Assembly (NCBI GenBank): GCA_027623295.1
Contig: JAQBXR010000009.1
Location: 42,882 to 106,881 of the forward strand
Direction of reading: 5' to 3'
Source: Planctomycetota bacterium
GTDB taxonomy: Bacteria > Planctomycetota > UBA1135
DNA: 64,000 nucleotides
Shown: piece by piece, positions 8,116-16,246 of the stretch
Position numbering within the stretch: position 1 is the stretch's first letter
How the letters are laid out: every line of letters starts with the position of its first letter
The notes under the pieces: generated by a model
Database searches by the model: none
Seen by the model: only the letters and a program-made list of their open reading frames with translations
Told to the model about the DNA's origin: nothing
Program-made: the position numbers and the translations under genes

Positions 8116-9593
8116 TAAACTAGCTCCAAGTAAGACAACAAGCCTTGACGTCCGCCTTCGCGACCAAAACCGCTTTGCTTATAGCCACCAAAGGGTGATG
8201 CAGCATCGAAACGGTTGTAAGTATTACACCAAACCACACCGGCTTTGAGGCGCGATGCAATATCGAAAATCTTGGATCCCTTATCGGTCCAAATACCCGC
8301 GGCCAAGCCATATGGGGTGTTGTTGGCGCGCGCAATCGCTTCTTCCGGAGTGCGGAAACTCATGACCGATAACACCGGGCCAAAGATCTCTTCGCGTGCA
8401 ATCGTGTGCGAGGGTTGCACTCCAGTAAACCAAGTCGGCGGCAAGTAATAACCGCGCTTGGGTAACTTCACCGAAGGCTGATGACGTTGCGCACCTTCAG
8501 CCTCGCCTACTTCCAAGTAACGTTTGATGGTAGCGAGCTGCCCCAGCGAATTAATCGCACCAAGATCAGTGTTCTTATCCATCGGGTCGCCCACGCGCAA
8601 GCTTTGCATACGCACTTCCAGTTTGGCCAACACCTCTTGCATAACGCCTTCTTGCACAAACAAACGCGAACCAGCGCAGCACACATGGCCCTGATTAAAG
8701 AAGATGCCCTGAACGATGCCATCGACCGCTTGGTCTAAACTTGCATCTTCAAAAATGATGTTTGGCGATTTACCGCCCAACTCCAAAGTTAATCGCTTGC
8801 CGCTGCCAGCGCATTCCTGAGCGATTGCTTTTCCAACTGCAGTGCTGCCAGTGAACGCGACCTTCTGCACATCTTTATGCGCAACCAAAGCTGCACCGGT
8901 ATCGCCAGCGCCAGTGATAATGTTCACCACACCAGGTGGCAAACCAACTTCTACGAAGATCTCTGCCAAGCGTAAGGCGGTCAAGGAGGTGGTTTCCGCA
9001 GGCTTTAACACCACGGTGTTACCACAAGCCAAGGCCGGTGCAATCTTCCACGCGGCCATGAGCAATGGGAAGTTCCACGGAATGATCTGTGCACAAACCC
9101 CCAGCGGACGCCCTTTGCGGCCAGGGAATGCATAGTCCAGCTTGTCCGCCCAGCCGGCGTGGTAGAAAAAGTGCTTGACGGCTTCCGGAATGTCGACATC
9201 GCGCGATTCTTTGATTGGCTTACCTCCATCTAAGGTCTCCAACACTGAAAACTCACGCGCGCGTTCCTGCAGGCGTCGTGCAATACGGAACAAGTACTTG
9301 GCCCGTTCCGACGCCTTCAAGCGCTTCCACTTCGGGAAGGCCGCTTTTGCAGCAGCAACCGCGCGCTCGACATCGTCTTCATTGGCAACCGCAATCTTGG
9401 ACAACACTTCTTCATTGCCCGGGTTGATGGTGTCCATGTACTTGCGCGACATCGGTGCCACAAAGGCGCCATTGATGAACATGCCGTACTTGTCGGCGAT
9501 GTCCACTTTCACGCTTTCAGGGGCTGCGGCGTATTCCCACGCATTGCCGAATTCGAGTTCGGGCGGATTTTTGACTTCAGGACTCGGTGACAT
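8115..9593 (-). CDS. NAD(P)-dependent aldehyde dehydrogenase
   Basis: A full-length class 1/2-type aldehyde dehydrogenase of 492 residues. It shows IIPWNFPLLMAAWKIAPALA (cofactor pocket), FTGSTAVGKAI (NAD-binding glycine loop), LELGGKSPNIIF with the general-base Glu, and GHVCCAGSR with the nucleophilic Cys near residue 303. The C-terminal PFGGYKQSGFGREGG segment is intact. It overlaps deoC upstream by 17 bases and the short ALDH downstream by one base, so the three form an operon. The natural substrate is probably acetaldehyde released by DeoC, or glyceraldehyde-type aldehydes; this is inferred from context. Function in the cytoplasm. Confidence 0.93.
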   Translation of the reverse strand: MSPSPEVKNPPELEFGNAWEYAAAPESVKVDIADKYGMFINGAFVAPMSRKYMDTINPGNEEVLSKIAVANEDDVERAVAAAKAAFPKWKRLKASERAKYLFRIARRLQERAREFSVLETLDGGKPIKESRDVDIPEAVKHFFYHAGWADKLDYAFPGRKGRPLGVCAQIIPWNFPLLMAAWKIAPALACGNTVVLKPAETTSLTALRLAEIFVEVGLPPGVVNIITGAGDTGAALVAHKDVQKVAFTGSTAVGKAIAQECAGSGKRLTLELGGKSPNIIFEDASLDQAVDGIVQGIFFNQGHVCCAGSRLFVQEGVMQEVLAKLEVRMQSLRVGDPMDKNTDLGAINSLGQLATIKRYLEVGEAEGAQRHQPSVKLPKRGYYLPPTWFTGVQPSHTIAREEIFGPVLSVMSFRTPEEAIARANNTPYGLAAGIWTDKGSKIFDIASRLKAGVVWCNTYNRFDAASPFGGYKQSGFGREGGRQGLLSYLELV

Positions 9594-10458
9594 CGTAAGT
9601 TGCGGTGTAAGTGCCAGTTTCTTGGCGGTGCAGTTGCAGGAGAACGTCGTTCAGTAAAGAAGAGGCGCCAAAGCGGAACCACTTGGGGTCTAGCCAGGCA
9701 TCGCCCAGCGTTTCTTTGACCATGACTAAATAGTGCAGCGCTTGCTTGGCGGTCTGGATGCCGCCGGCAGGCTTCATGCCAATCATCTGACCGGTACTCA
9801 AAAAGTGACGGCGGATAACCTCCAGCATGACCAGAGTCACCGGCATAGTGGCTGCAGGCGATATTTTTCCAGTACTGGTTTTAATAAAATCTGCACCCGC
9901 TTCAATCGCAAGCTCACTGGCGACCACGACATTGTCGTAAGTTTCCAATTCGCCGGTTTCCAAAATCACTTTCAGGTGGGCGGCACCACAAGCTATTTTC
10001 GTCGCGCGGATTTCATCGCTCACCACCGTATAATCGCCGGACAAGAAGGCGCCGCGGTGGATCACCATGTCGATTTCATCGGCACCGGCTTTCACGGCGT
10101 CTTCAACATCGCGCAACTTGGTTTTCAAATCTACCTGACCGCTCGGAAAAGCAGTGGCGACACTCGCAACCGAAACGCCGGAGCCCACTAACTGGGCTTT
10201 TGCTTCCGCAACCCACCGCGGGTAAACGCAAATCGCGGCAACCGAAGGCACCGACTTCAGTGCTGGGTCAGGGCAAATGGCTTTACGGCATAAGGCACGC
10301 ACCTTCTCTGCCGAATCCTTACCTTCCAAGGTTGTCAGGTCGGTCATTGCAACCACCATGCCTAAACCTTGCAGTTTGGCGCTTTGCTTAATCGATCGCG
10401 TAGTGAAAGAAGCGGCGCGAGCCTCCACAGCAACCTTGTCCACCGTAATGCGCGTCAT
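9577..10458 (-). CDS. deoC: Deoxyribose-phosphate aldolase (DERA)
   Basis: A 293-residue class I aldolase that splits 2-deoxyribose-5-phosphate into glyceraldehyde-3-phosphate and acetaldehyde. The Schiff-base Lys lies in ADFIKTSTGK, near residue 192. The acidic pair in ADEIDMVIHRG and the phosphate-binding GMKPAGGIQTAKQAL segment are also present. The length matches the long DeoC type, with an N-terminal extension of about 30 residues. It is first in an operon with two aldehyde dehydrogenase proteins, which fits a pathway from deoxynucleosides to acetate/acetyl-CoA. No bacterial microcompartment shell gene is nearby. Confidence 0.95.
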   Translation of the reverse strand: MTRITVDKVAVEARAASFTTRSIKQSAKLQGLGMVVAMTDLTTLEGKDSAEKVRALCRKAICPDPALKSVPSVAAICVYPRWVAEAKAQLVGSGVSVASVATAFPSGQVDLKTKLRDVEDAVKAGADEIDMVIHRGAFLSGDYTVVSDEIRATKIACGAAHLKVILETGELETYDNVVVASELAIEAGADFIKTSTGKISPAATMPVTLVMLEVIRRHFLSTGQMIGMKPAGGIQTAKQALHYLVMVKETLGDAWLDPKWFRFGASSLLNDVLLQLHRQETGTYTATYDVTES

Positions 10459-10494
10459 GCGGGCATTCTAACCGGTGGCCGCACCAAAAAACGG

Positions 10495-10965
10495 CTAAGC
10501 GTCGGGTTGCTCCACACCGCAAGGGACAAAATGCCCATCGGTGCAAAACAGAAGGCCGATTTCCTTGGCATCGGCAAAAACAATCGCGCGTTGACGGACC
10601 GAAAAACCCCACTCCACAGCTTGCTCGCGTGACAGGCCGTAGATCACGAATCCGTCTTCGCGCCACCCGGGAGTGACGCCAGGCAGGGAACATCCATAGG
10701 ATTCATCGTAGACAAAATCGGAAGCCTCCAAGCGATTGCGCAACTCGGCGTTGGCATCTTCGTTGACTGACAACGGGAGCTCCTTCGACATTGGGTTCCA
10801 CGCGGTCAGGATGGTCAAGCTGCCGAACTTATTTACTGGTGAGGAGACATCGGCCGGCAAAGCCCCAGCTTCTCCGTTGAGGGTAAACCGAAACCACTTC
10901 CCCGATGCGTGCCGAAACGCGAACAGCGAAGATCGGTAAACCGTTTCCCAATCGAAATTGACCAT
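10495..10965 (-). CDS. DUF3293 family protein
   Basis: A 156-residue soluble protein. It carries the DUF3293 hallmark FGSLTILTAWNPMSKELPL with a conserved Asn two turns later (VNEDANAELRNRL), the aromatic/acidic middle (GWREDGFVIYGLSREQA) and the ending WGFSVRQRAIVFAD. The function of DUF3293 is unknown. The start at 10965 places it 8 bases after the stop of the membrane hydrolase gene, so the two are probably cotranscribed; an upstream extension would lie in that gene's coding region. The C-terminal CTDGHFVPCGVEQPDA adds two Cys that might be redox or metal ligands, but I have no evidence for this. Confidence 0.75.
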   Translation of the reverse strand: MVNFDWETVYRSSLFAFRHASGKWFRFTLNGEAGALPADVSSPVNKFGSLTILTAWNPMSKELPLSVNEDANAELRNRLEASDFVYDESYGCSLPGVTPGWREDGFVIYGLSREQAVEWGFSVRQRAIVFADAKEIGLLFCTDGHFVPCGVEQPDA

Positions 10966-10972
10966 GAAATAC

Positions 10973-12901
10973 TTAGCCCTCGTCGGCATAACCAAGCGCC
11001 GCAAGATCGACTTGACCGCTGCCTTCCACCACCTGCGAAGCACCAGCATTGGGCTGGATCAGTGGATTTTCGATAAAGGCTTCGACCCAATCCACACCAG
11101 TGCCAATCAGGTTGTTCAGTTCCCCTGGATCCTCCGACAAATCATACGCCGCGGTCCAGGTTAGTTCCGTACCCGAGTCATCGGCAATCATCTTCTGGTC
11201 CCCCACTACGAATCCGCGTAGACGACCAGATTCAAAGCGCACCATGCGCAGCGGAATATCAACCTGCAGAGGCACTCCCATCATCCCTGGCACAACATCG
11301 GCAGACATACCCATAGCATGCAGAACAGAAGCAAAGAAATCTACGCCCGAGACGGGTTCTGAAATCAACCCTGATTCCACACCTGGCCCCATGAGCACAA
11401 AGGGAACGTGAACTTCATCTTCATACAAAGAACGCCCGTGCATCATGATGCCGTGTGCGCCGAGGTGCTCCCCATGGTCTGAAGTAATCAGGACCAGGGT
11501 GTTTTCATTCATGACTCCGCGTTCCTCAAGCCCTTCAAACAAGGTTTTGACACCCTCATCAAGCTCGCGGTACTGCTCCCGATAAGCCTCCTGGATCCAA
11601 GCAAGACGCTCTTCAATCTCAGGGCTAAGGTTGCCTTGCACGACATCGGTGGCATCGTGGCGCAACAAATCATGCATTAGCAAAGAGTTGTTGCGGATTT
11701 TCTCCATCCCCGCATTCTGCAGGTTGGGCCCAAAAGACTGCGCAAGATCATCCCGTGTCTCATACGGGAAGTGCGGGTCAATGTAGTTCACAAACAAAAA
11801 CACCGGCTCGTCGTCCTTACGCTCTAAAGCATCGACAGAAGCTAAAACGCGACCTGTGGTGTCAGCAGCATTTAGCTCGAGCTGATTCGAACGGAAAATC
11901 CGTTTACCGATGGCACCCACTCCACGCTTAGCTTTCTTACCGCCTACCAGGCGCAGAAGAGAGGAGTTGCCAAAACGAAGAAGGCCGGCATGGGCGGCGG
12001 AATCCATGACCACTAAACTGTCATCGTAAATCTCAAATCCTTGGCCGAAACCATTGGGACGAGTAATTCGGGAATTGGTGACTGCGCCCACCGTGCGATA
12101 GCCAAATTTACGCAAGAACTCGGCCAGGGTTTCTTGGTTCAGAGGAAGCGCAACATCTCCCTTTGGCAAAGTGCCATTCTCCGCCGGATAACGCCCGGTC
12201 AACAGAGCTGCATGGCCGCCGGGAGTCGTGTTGGCACCTGCATAACCGCGCTCGAAGACGCGCGCGCCTGCGGTATAGGCATCAAGCCAAGGAGTATGCG
12301 ACTCCTCCATCCAAGAACGGTGCAGGGTGTCGGCGCGCATGGTGTCAAACACCAAAAGAATCACGTTCGGCTTGGTTTCAGCAACTTCCGCCCCAAGCGG
12401 CTGGCGAATGGTCCGCACCATAGCCTCACGAGTCTCTCCATCGAGCCATTGAAAAAAGCCCAGGTTCGCAAACACAATGGCGCCCAACCAAATGGCCGGC
12501 AGCTTTGGCATGGCCGCTTTGCCGAGCACGCGCACTAAGGTGGGATAAACTACCAACAAAGTTAGGCCAAACAGAACCGGAACGTCTAAAAGTCGACGAG
12601 CAATGCGTGGCAAATCGGCATAAGGCAACCAGGTGGGAAGCTGGGCGCAAAGTGCTATGGACAAGCCTAAGCAGAATGCAGCGATGGGCGTGGCACGGGT
12701 TGCTTTAGGAAGAAGAAATCCCAGTGGCTTCAAACGCAGGAGCACCCAACCAAGCACGATGGCAACGAACAAGAGAATCAAGCTAGCGATAGCGGTGCCC
12801 TGGCGAACATCGGCAAAGACATTCCACCCATCCATCCAAATCAGCGGTGAGAAACCCAGCAGGAAATGGGTCAAATGTGGACGGGGGGCGGAAGAAGCCA
12901 T
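10973..12901 (-). CDS. Membrane-anchored sulfatase-like hydrolase (alkaline phosphatase superfamily)
   Basis: A 642-residue protein. The first 180 residues form about five membrane helices; the rest is an exported hydrolase domain. Metal-site motifs of the alkaline phosphatase superfamily are clear: PNVILLVFDTMRADTL at the start and ITSDHGEHLGAHGIMMHG further on. The sulfatase signature C/S-x-P-x-R is missing. The nucleophile position reads TTPGGHAALLTGRYP, near residue 224, with Thr in place of the formylglycine Cys/Ser. That points to a phosphodiesterase, phosphotransferase or LTA-synthase-like activity rather than a formylglycine sulfatase. Its gene is followed 8 bases later by the DUF3293 gene. 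Fold and location are secure; substrate unknown. Confidence 0.82.
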   Translation of the reverse strand: MASSAPRPHLTHFLLGFSPLIWMDGWNVFADVRQGTAIASLILLFVAIVLGWVLLRLKPLGFLLPKATRATPIAAFCLGLSIALCAQLPTWLPYADLPRIARRLLDVPVLFGLTLLVVYPTLVRVLGKAAMPKLPAIWLGAIVFANLGFFQWLDGETREAMVRTIRQPLGAEVAETKPNVILLVFDTMRADTLHRSWMEESHTPWLDAYTAGARVFERGYAGANTTPGGHAALLTGRYPAENGTLPKGDVALPLNQETLAEFLRKFGYRTVGAVTNSRITRPNGFGQGFEIYDDSLVVMDSAAHAGLLRFGNSSLLRLVGGKKAKRGVGAIGKRIFRSNQLELNAADTTGRVLASVDALERKDDEPVFLFVNYIDPHFPYETRDDLAQSFGPNLQNAGMEKIRNNSLLMHDLLRHDATDVVQGNLSPEIEERLAWIQEAYREQYRELDEGVKTLFEGLEERGVMNENTLVLITSDHGEHLGAHGIMMHGRSLYEDEVHVPFVLMGPGVESGLISEPVSGVDFFASVLHAMGMSADVVPGMMGVPLQVDIPLRMVRFESGRLRGFVVGDQKMIADDSGTELTWTAAYDLSEDPGELNNLIGTGVDWVEAFIENPLIQPNAGASQVVEGSGQVDLAALGYADEG

Positions 12902-12975
12902 CCCGATTAGGATAATCGAACCCGCACATAAAGTCTTATGATGTTGAAATGCCTATCGCCCGGCTAAGCCCGCCC

Positions 12976-13599
12976 ATGGAACCTCAACTTCTAACCCACC
13001 CGATTGCCCAGGCCATGTTGACTCGTTTGCGGCAAAAAAGCACTTCTTCGCTCGAGTTCCGCCATTTGGTTCGACAACTCACCGTACAACTTGGGCTCGA
13101 AGCGACTCAAGATTTGCCCACCGTGCCGCATACCATCCAAACTCCCGTCGCCACCTGCAGCGGCGTGGTGCTAGATGCCTCGGTCGCTATCGTCCCTATC
13201 CTGCGTGCGGGCATTGGCATGGCAGAACCACTCATTGAAATGATGCCCGATGCCGTGGTGCGCCACCTTGGGCTTTTCCGCGACGAAAAAACCTTAAAAC
13301 CGGTGACTTATTACGAAAAGTTGCCCGGTGGCCATTTGCCCGATATCTGCCTGGTCGTCGACCCCATGCTGGCCACCGGCGGGACGGCCATTGCCGCCAT
13401 GCAACTGCTGCGCAATTGGGGTGCCGTGGACATTCGATTCCTGGCCATCCTTGGCGCACCGGAAGGAGTGGCGGCCCTCCGCGATGCGGACCCAGATGTA
13501 CGCATTTACTTAGCCGGACTGGATGATCGATTGAACGAACGGGGTTACATCATCCCGGGGCTCGGCGACGCTGGCGATCGGCAGTACAACACCCTCTAA
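12976..13599 (+). CDS. upp: Uracil phosphoribosyltransferase
   Basis: A 207-residue pyrimidine-salvage enzyme converting uracil and PRPP to UMP. It has the PRPP-binding loop ICLVVDPMLATGGTAIAAMQ, the start HPIAQAMLTRLRQKSTSSLEFR typical of Upp, and the uracil-binding C-terminal RGYIIPGLGDAGDRQYNTL. The ATG at 12976 gives the usual family length; a nine-codon upstream extension is possible but not needed. The gene starts 74 bases from the divergent membrane hydrolase gene and is followed after 33 bases by the unknown 352-residue gene. Confidence 0.97.
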   Translation: MEPQLLTHPIAQAMLTRLRQKSTSSLEFRHLVRQLTVQLGLEATQDLPTVPHTIQTPVATCSGVVLDASVAIVPILRAGIGMAEPLIEMMPDAVVRHLGLFRDEKTLKPVTYYEKLPGGHLPDICLVVDPMLATGGTAIAAMQLLRNWGAVDIRFLAILGAPEGVAALRDADPDVRIYLAGLDDRLNERGYIIPGLGDAGDRQYNTL

Positions 13600-13632
13600 A
13601 TCACTCCTTCCTGGTTCCCATGCTCCCAGGCA

Positions 13633-14691
13633 ATGGCTAAACTCGCAGACGTGGCGGCAGCGCAATTGTCTTTCGGACCAGACACTCCCTTTACGGAAAG
13701 GGAGCGCAAGGCTTTGCTGTTCTTTTGGAATAGGCTCGAAGCAAGCGGCCACGCTGATCTAGGTCGTTTTCAGGCCAAGTGTTTTCAGCATATGGAGCGG
13801 ATTCATTCCATTCGCGCCTCGTTGGAATTGTATCCACGCGTGTTCGAGGAAAAACGACTCGGACGACGGCAACGCGGGCTCGGCACTCTAGTGCAACTCC
13901 TGGCGAACGCCACCGACGCCGACTTCGAAATGTTTATGCCCACGCGGGCCCTGCTCTGGCGCAGTCTCACTATGGCGCACTTGAACTTCTGGAGATTTGT
14001 GCGTTACATCTCCGAGGAAACCGCACCAGAAGACGCCGAATTATCCAAAATAGTGAGTGAGCGGGTGCATACCTGCGTTTATTTAAAACTGATGGATGAG
14101 TTATTGACCTCTCTATCAATGGATTCGAGTTTACCGCTTGATTTGCGTTGCACGGCAGTTTCCAGTTTGACCTCAATGTGGGATTGCACTCCTACGGACA
14201 ATGTAAAACGTTTCTTCCCGCTCCTGCGCGCGGTTTGGGATGCGCGACGCAACATGATGGTTTCCGTCGGAACCATGCTTGGCATTTCTGAAATCATGAA
14301 ACTGCTCCAAGCCGGATGTGCGCCTGAGTTCGTGGATTACTTTGTCCGCGCCAGCATGTCGAAAGATGAAGGTTTGGCCTTCCAAGAGTTCTTAATTGGT
14401 GTGACCACCGAACAGATTCATGACTTGGCAGAAATCATGGCGCAAACCGGACAAACGGCCCTGACTGCCGCCCAGGCCGATGAAGCGCTTGGACGCGCCA
14501 GTGGCTCTTCGAAAAAGAAACGCGAAGCCCAAACCGGGGTCGGTGTTTTGGCCTATCAGTTCCATCGCGAGCGCCATTTGGAAGCCGCTGCTAGGCGCTT
14601 GCGGACCTTGCCCGGGCCCAAACACACCGCCGAAGAATACATGCTGTTGTATTTCTTAGAAGAGCATCTAGACGACGAAGTCGTGCACTAA
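13633..14691 (+). CDS. Unknown helical protein next to mutM
   Basis: A 352-residue protein that I cannot assign to a family. It has no signal peptide or membrane helix and looks mostly alpha-helical. Repeated helix pairs such as LPLDLRCTAVSSLTSMWD and VSVGTMLGISEIMKLLQAG resemble HEAT- or TPR-like solenoids, though no regular repeat length is obvious. A basic stretch, GSSKKKREAQ, lies near residue 295. The stop is only 3 bases before the mutM start, so they are almost certainly cotranscribed. A link to DNA repair is therefore possible, but that is context only. Confidence 0.6.
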   Translation: MAKLADVAAAQLSFGPDTPFTERERKALLFFWNRLEASGHADLGRFQAKCFQHMERIHSIRASLELYPRVFEEKRLGRRQRGLGTLVQLLANATDADFEMFMPTRALLWRSLTMAHLNFWRFVRYISEETAPEDAELSKIVSERVHTCVYLKLMDELLTSLSMDSSLPLDLRCTAVSSLTSMWDCTPTDNVKRFFPLLRAVWDARRNMMVSVGTMLGISEIMKLLQAGCAPEFVDYFVRASMSKDEGLAFQEFLIGVTTEQIHDLAEIMAQTGQTALTAAQADEALGRASGSSKKKREAQTGVGVLAYQFHRERHLEAAARRLRTLPGPKHTAEEYMLLYFLEEHLDDEVVH

Positions 14692-14694
14692 GCT

Positions 14695-15516
14695 ATGCCC
14701 GAGCTGCCGGAGGTAGAAACCACGCGCCGCGGATTAGAACCGCATGTGCTGGAACGTTCGGTGGTCGATTTAGTGGTCCGCGAACGCCGTTTTCGTCTTC
14801 CGGTTCCGGTTGGCCTGAAGCGGCGACTGAAAGGCAAACGCATTATCGCCATCCGCCGACGGGCGAAGTATTTGCTCTTCGACTTTGAGGATTGCAGTGG
14901 GCATTTACTGGTTCACCTAGGCATGTCGGGCAGCTTGTGCATGGTGAACCCCGACACTCCCCCACGCAAGCACGACCACATTGATTTGGTTTTGGAGCAA
15001 GGCAAGGTAGTACGCTTTCATGATCCGCGACGCTTTGGGTTATGGACTTGGATCGAGCAACCCGAAGAGGCGCATACCTTGCTCGCGCACTTGGGACCTG
15101 AGCCCCTGCTCGAGGAGTTTTGTGGCGACTATCTATATGCGCAGTCCAGAAAACGTCGTTGTGGGGTCAAAACCTTTCTCATGGATGGCCGCATTGTGGT
15201 TGGCGTAGGCAATATTTATGCCGCAGAATCCCTCTTTGCCGCCAAAATACGGCCTGGACGTGCGGCTGGCCGGGTCACCCGGGCTGAGTATGAGGATTTA
15301 GCGCAGCACGTGGTGCGTATCTTGCGAGCGGCCATCGAGCAAGGCGGCACCACTCTGCAAGATTTCGTCAGCGGTGAGGGCGAGGCTGGGTACTTTGCCC
15401 AAGAATTGCTGGTTTATGGCCGCGAAGGCCAAAAATGCAGGTGCTGCGGCGGCACGCTGAAGGGAAAGGTCCTGGGGCATAGAGCAAGTTGCTACTGCCC
15501 TAAATGTCAAAAATAG
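14695..15516 (+). CDS. mutM: Formamidopyrimidine-DNA glycosylase (Fpg/MutM)
   Basis: A 273-residue base-excision repair enzyme removing 8-oxoguanine and formamidopyrimidines and cleaving the abasic site. The mature N-terminus PELPEVETTRRGL supplies the catalytic Pro-2 and Glu-3. Lys in RRRAKYLLFDF and the helix-two-turn-helix (VGVGNIYAAESLFAAKIRP) are present. The C-terminal zinc finger is complete (CRCCGG ... CYCPKCQK). The length is normal. Downstream about 100 bases separate it from the TetR gene. Confidence 0.96.
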   Translation: MPELPEVETTRRGLEPHVLERSVVDLVVRERRFRLPVPVGLKRRLKGKRIIAIRRRAKYLLFDFEDCSGHLLVHLGMSGSLCMVNPDTPPRKHDHIDLVLEQGKVVRFHDPRRFGLWTWIEQPEEAHTLLAHLGPEPLLEEFCGDYLYAQSRKRRCGVKTFLMDGRIVVGVGNIYAAESLFAAKIRPGRAAGRVTRAEYEDLAQHVVRILRAAIEQGGTTLQDFVSGEGEAGYFAQELLVYGREGQKCRCCGGTLKGKVLGHRASCYCPKCQK

Positions 15517-15613
15517 AGGCTTACGACCCATCTAATCCGTTTTATGGAGCGCTTTCGTCCCATTCTCAAAACGAACACTTGTTTTATTCAAACAGATGTA
15601 TTACTCTCCGCTC

Positions 15614-16246
15614 ATGCCTGCCCCATCCACAAAAGACAGGATTATCACGGCAGCCCAAGAACTCTTCGGAGAGCAGGGCTATCCAGCCACTTCGCTGCGT
15701 GAGATCACCGCACGGGCCGACGTCAACTTGGCCGCAGTCAACTACCACTTTGGGAGTAAGGAAAACTTGCTGCATGAAATCGTGCGGCACTGCCTGAAGC
15801 CGCTAAACGAGGAACGCATGCGTGGGTTGGACCAGCTGGAAATTGCGTCTCGCGAATCCGGCACCCCCTTGGCTCTCCGCGACGTCATTCATGCTTTTTT
15901 AGAACCGGCAGTGCGCCTGTTTTCCTCGACCATCAAGGAAGCTTTACCGTGCATGATGGCCCGCCTTCATCATGAGTTAACACCAGGACTCGAGGACTTG
16001 ATGAATCAAATTATCTCGCCGGTGGTTGCGCGTTTTGTGGCATCGGTTCAATTGACTCTGCCGGAGCACAAACCGAAAGAAATCATTTTGCGTGGGCATT
16101 TCATGATGGGATCCCTGCTTCATCTCATGGACACCTCTCCTGACTTTATGTACAAGCTTTCCGGCGGCTTGGTGGATTTGAACGATTCCGAATATCTCCT
16201 GGATCAACTCGTGGACTTTTGCACCGCAGGATTCCGCAATGCCTAG
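15614..16246 (+). CDS. TetR-family regulator of the RND efflux operon
   Basis: A 210-residue repressor. The N-terminal helix-turn-helix is typical: TKDRIITAAQELFGEQGYPA and ITARADVNLAAVNYHFGSKE. The C-terminal ligand-binding part resembles the CerR-type domain (TetR_C_33 group). The ATG at 15614 is favoured over one 18 bases upstream because the sequence PAPSTKDRI is a usual family start. The last 8 bases overlap the outer-membrane efflux gene, so regulator and pump share a transcript. By analogy it should repress this operon and respond to a toxic substrate. A small palindrome (AACACTTGTT, 15573-15582) upstream could be its operator; this is only a guess. Confidence 0.88.
   Translation: MPAPSTKDRIITAAQELFGEQGYPATSLREITARADVNLAAVNYHFGSKENLLHEIVRHCLKPLNEERMRGLDQLEIASRESGTPLALRDVIHAFLEPAVRLFSSTIKEALPCMMARLHHELTPGLEDLMNQIISPVVARFVASVQLTLPEHKPKEIILRGHFMMGSLLHLMDTSPDFMYKLSGGLVDLNDSEYLLDQLVDFCTAGFRNA

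Noticed and set aside
7237-10458. deoC plus two aldehyde dehydrogenases as part of a planctomycete microcompartment (fucose/rhamnose BMC)
   Set aside because: No shell protein genes (BMC-H, BMC-P) or class II aldolase occur nearby, and the ALDHs lack an encapsulation-peptide-like extension.
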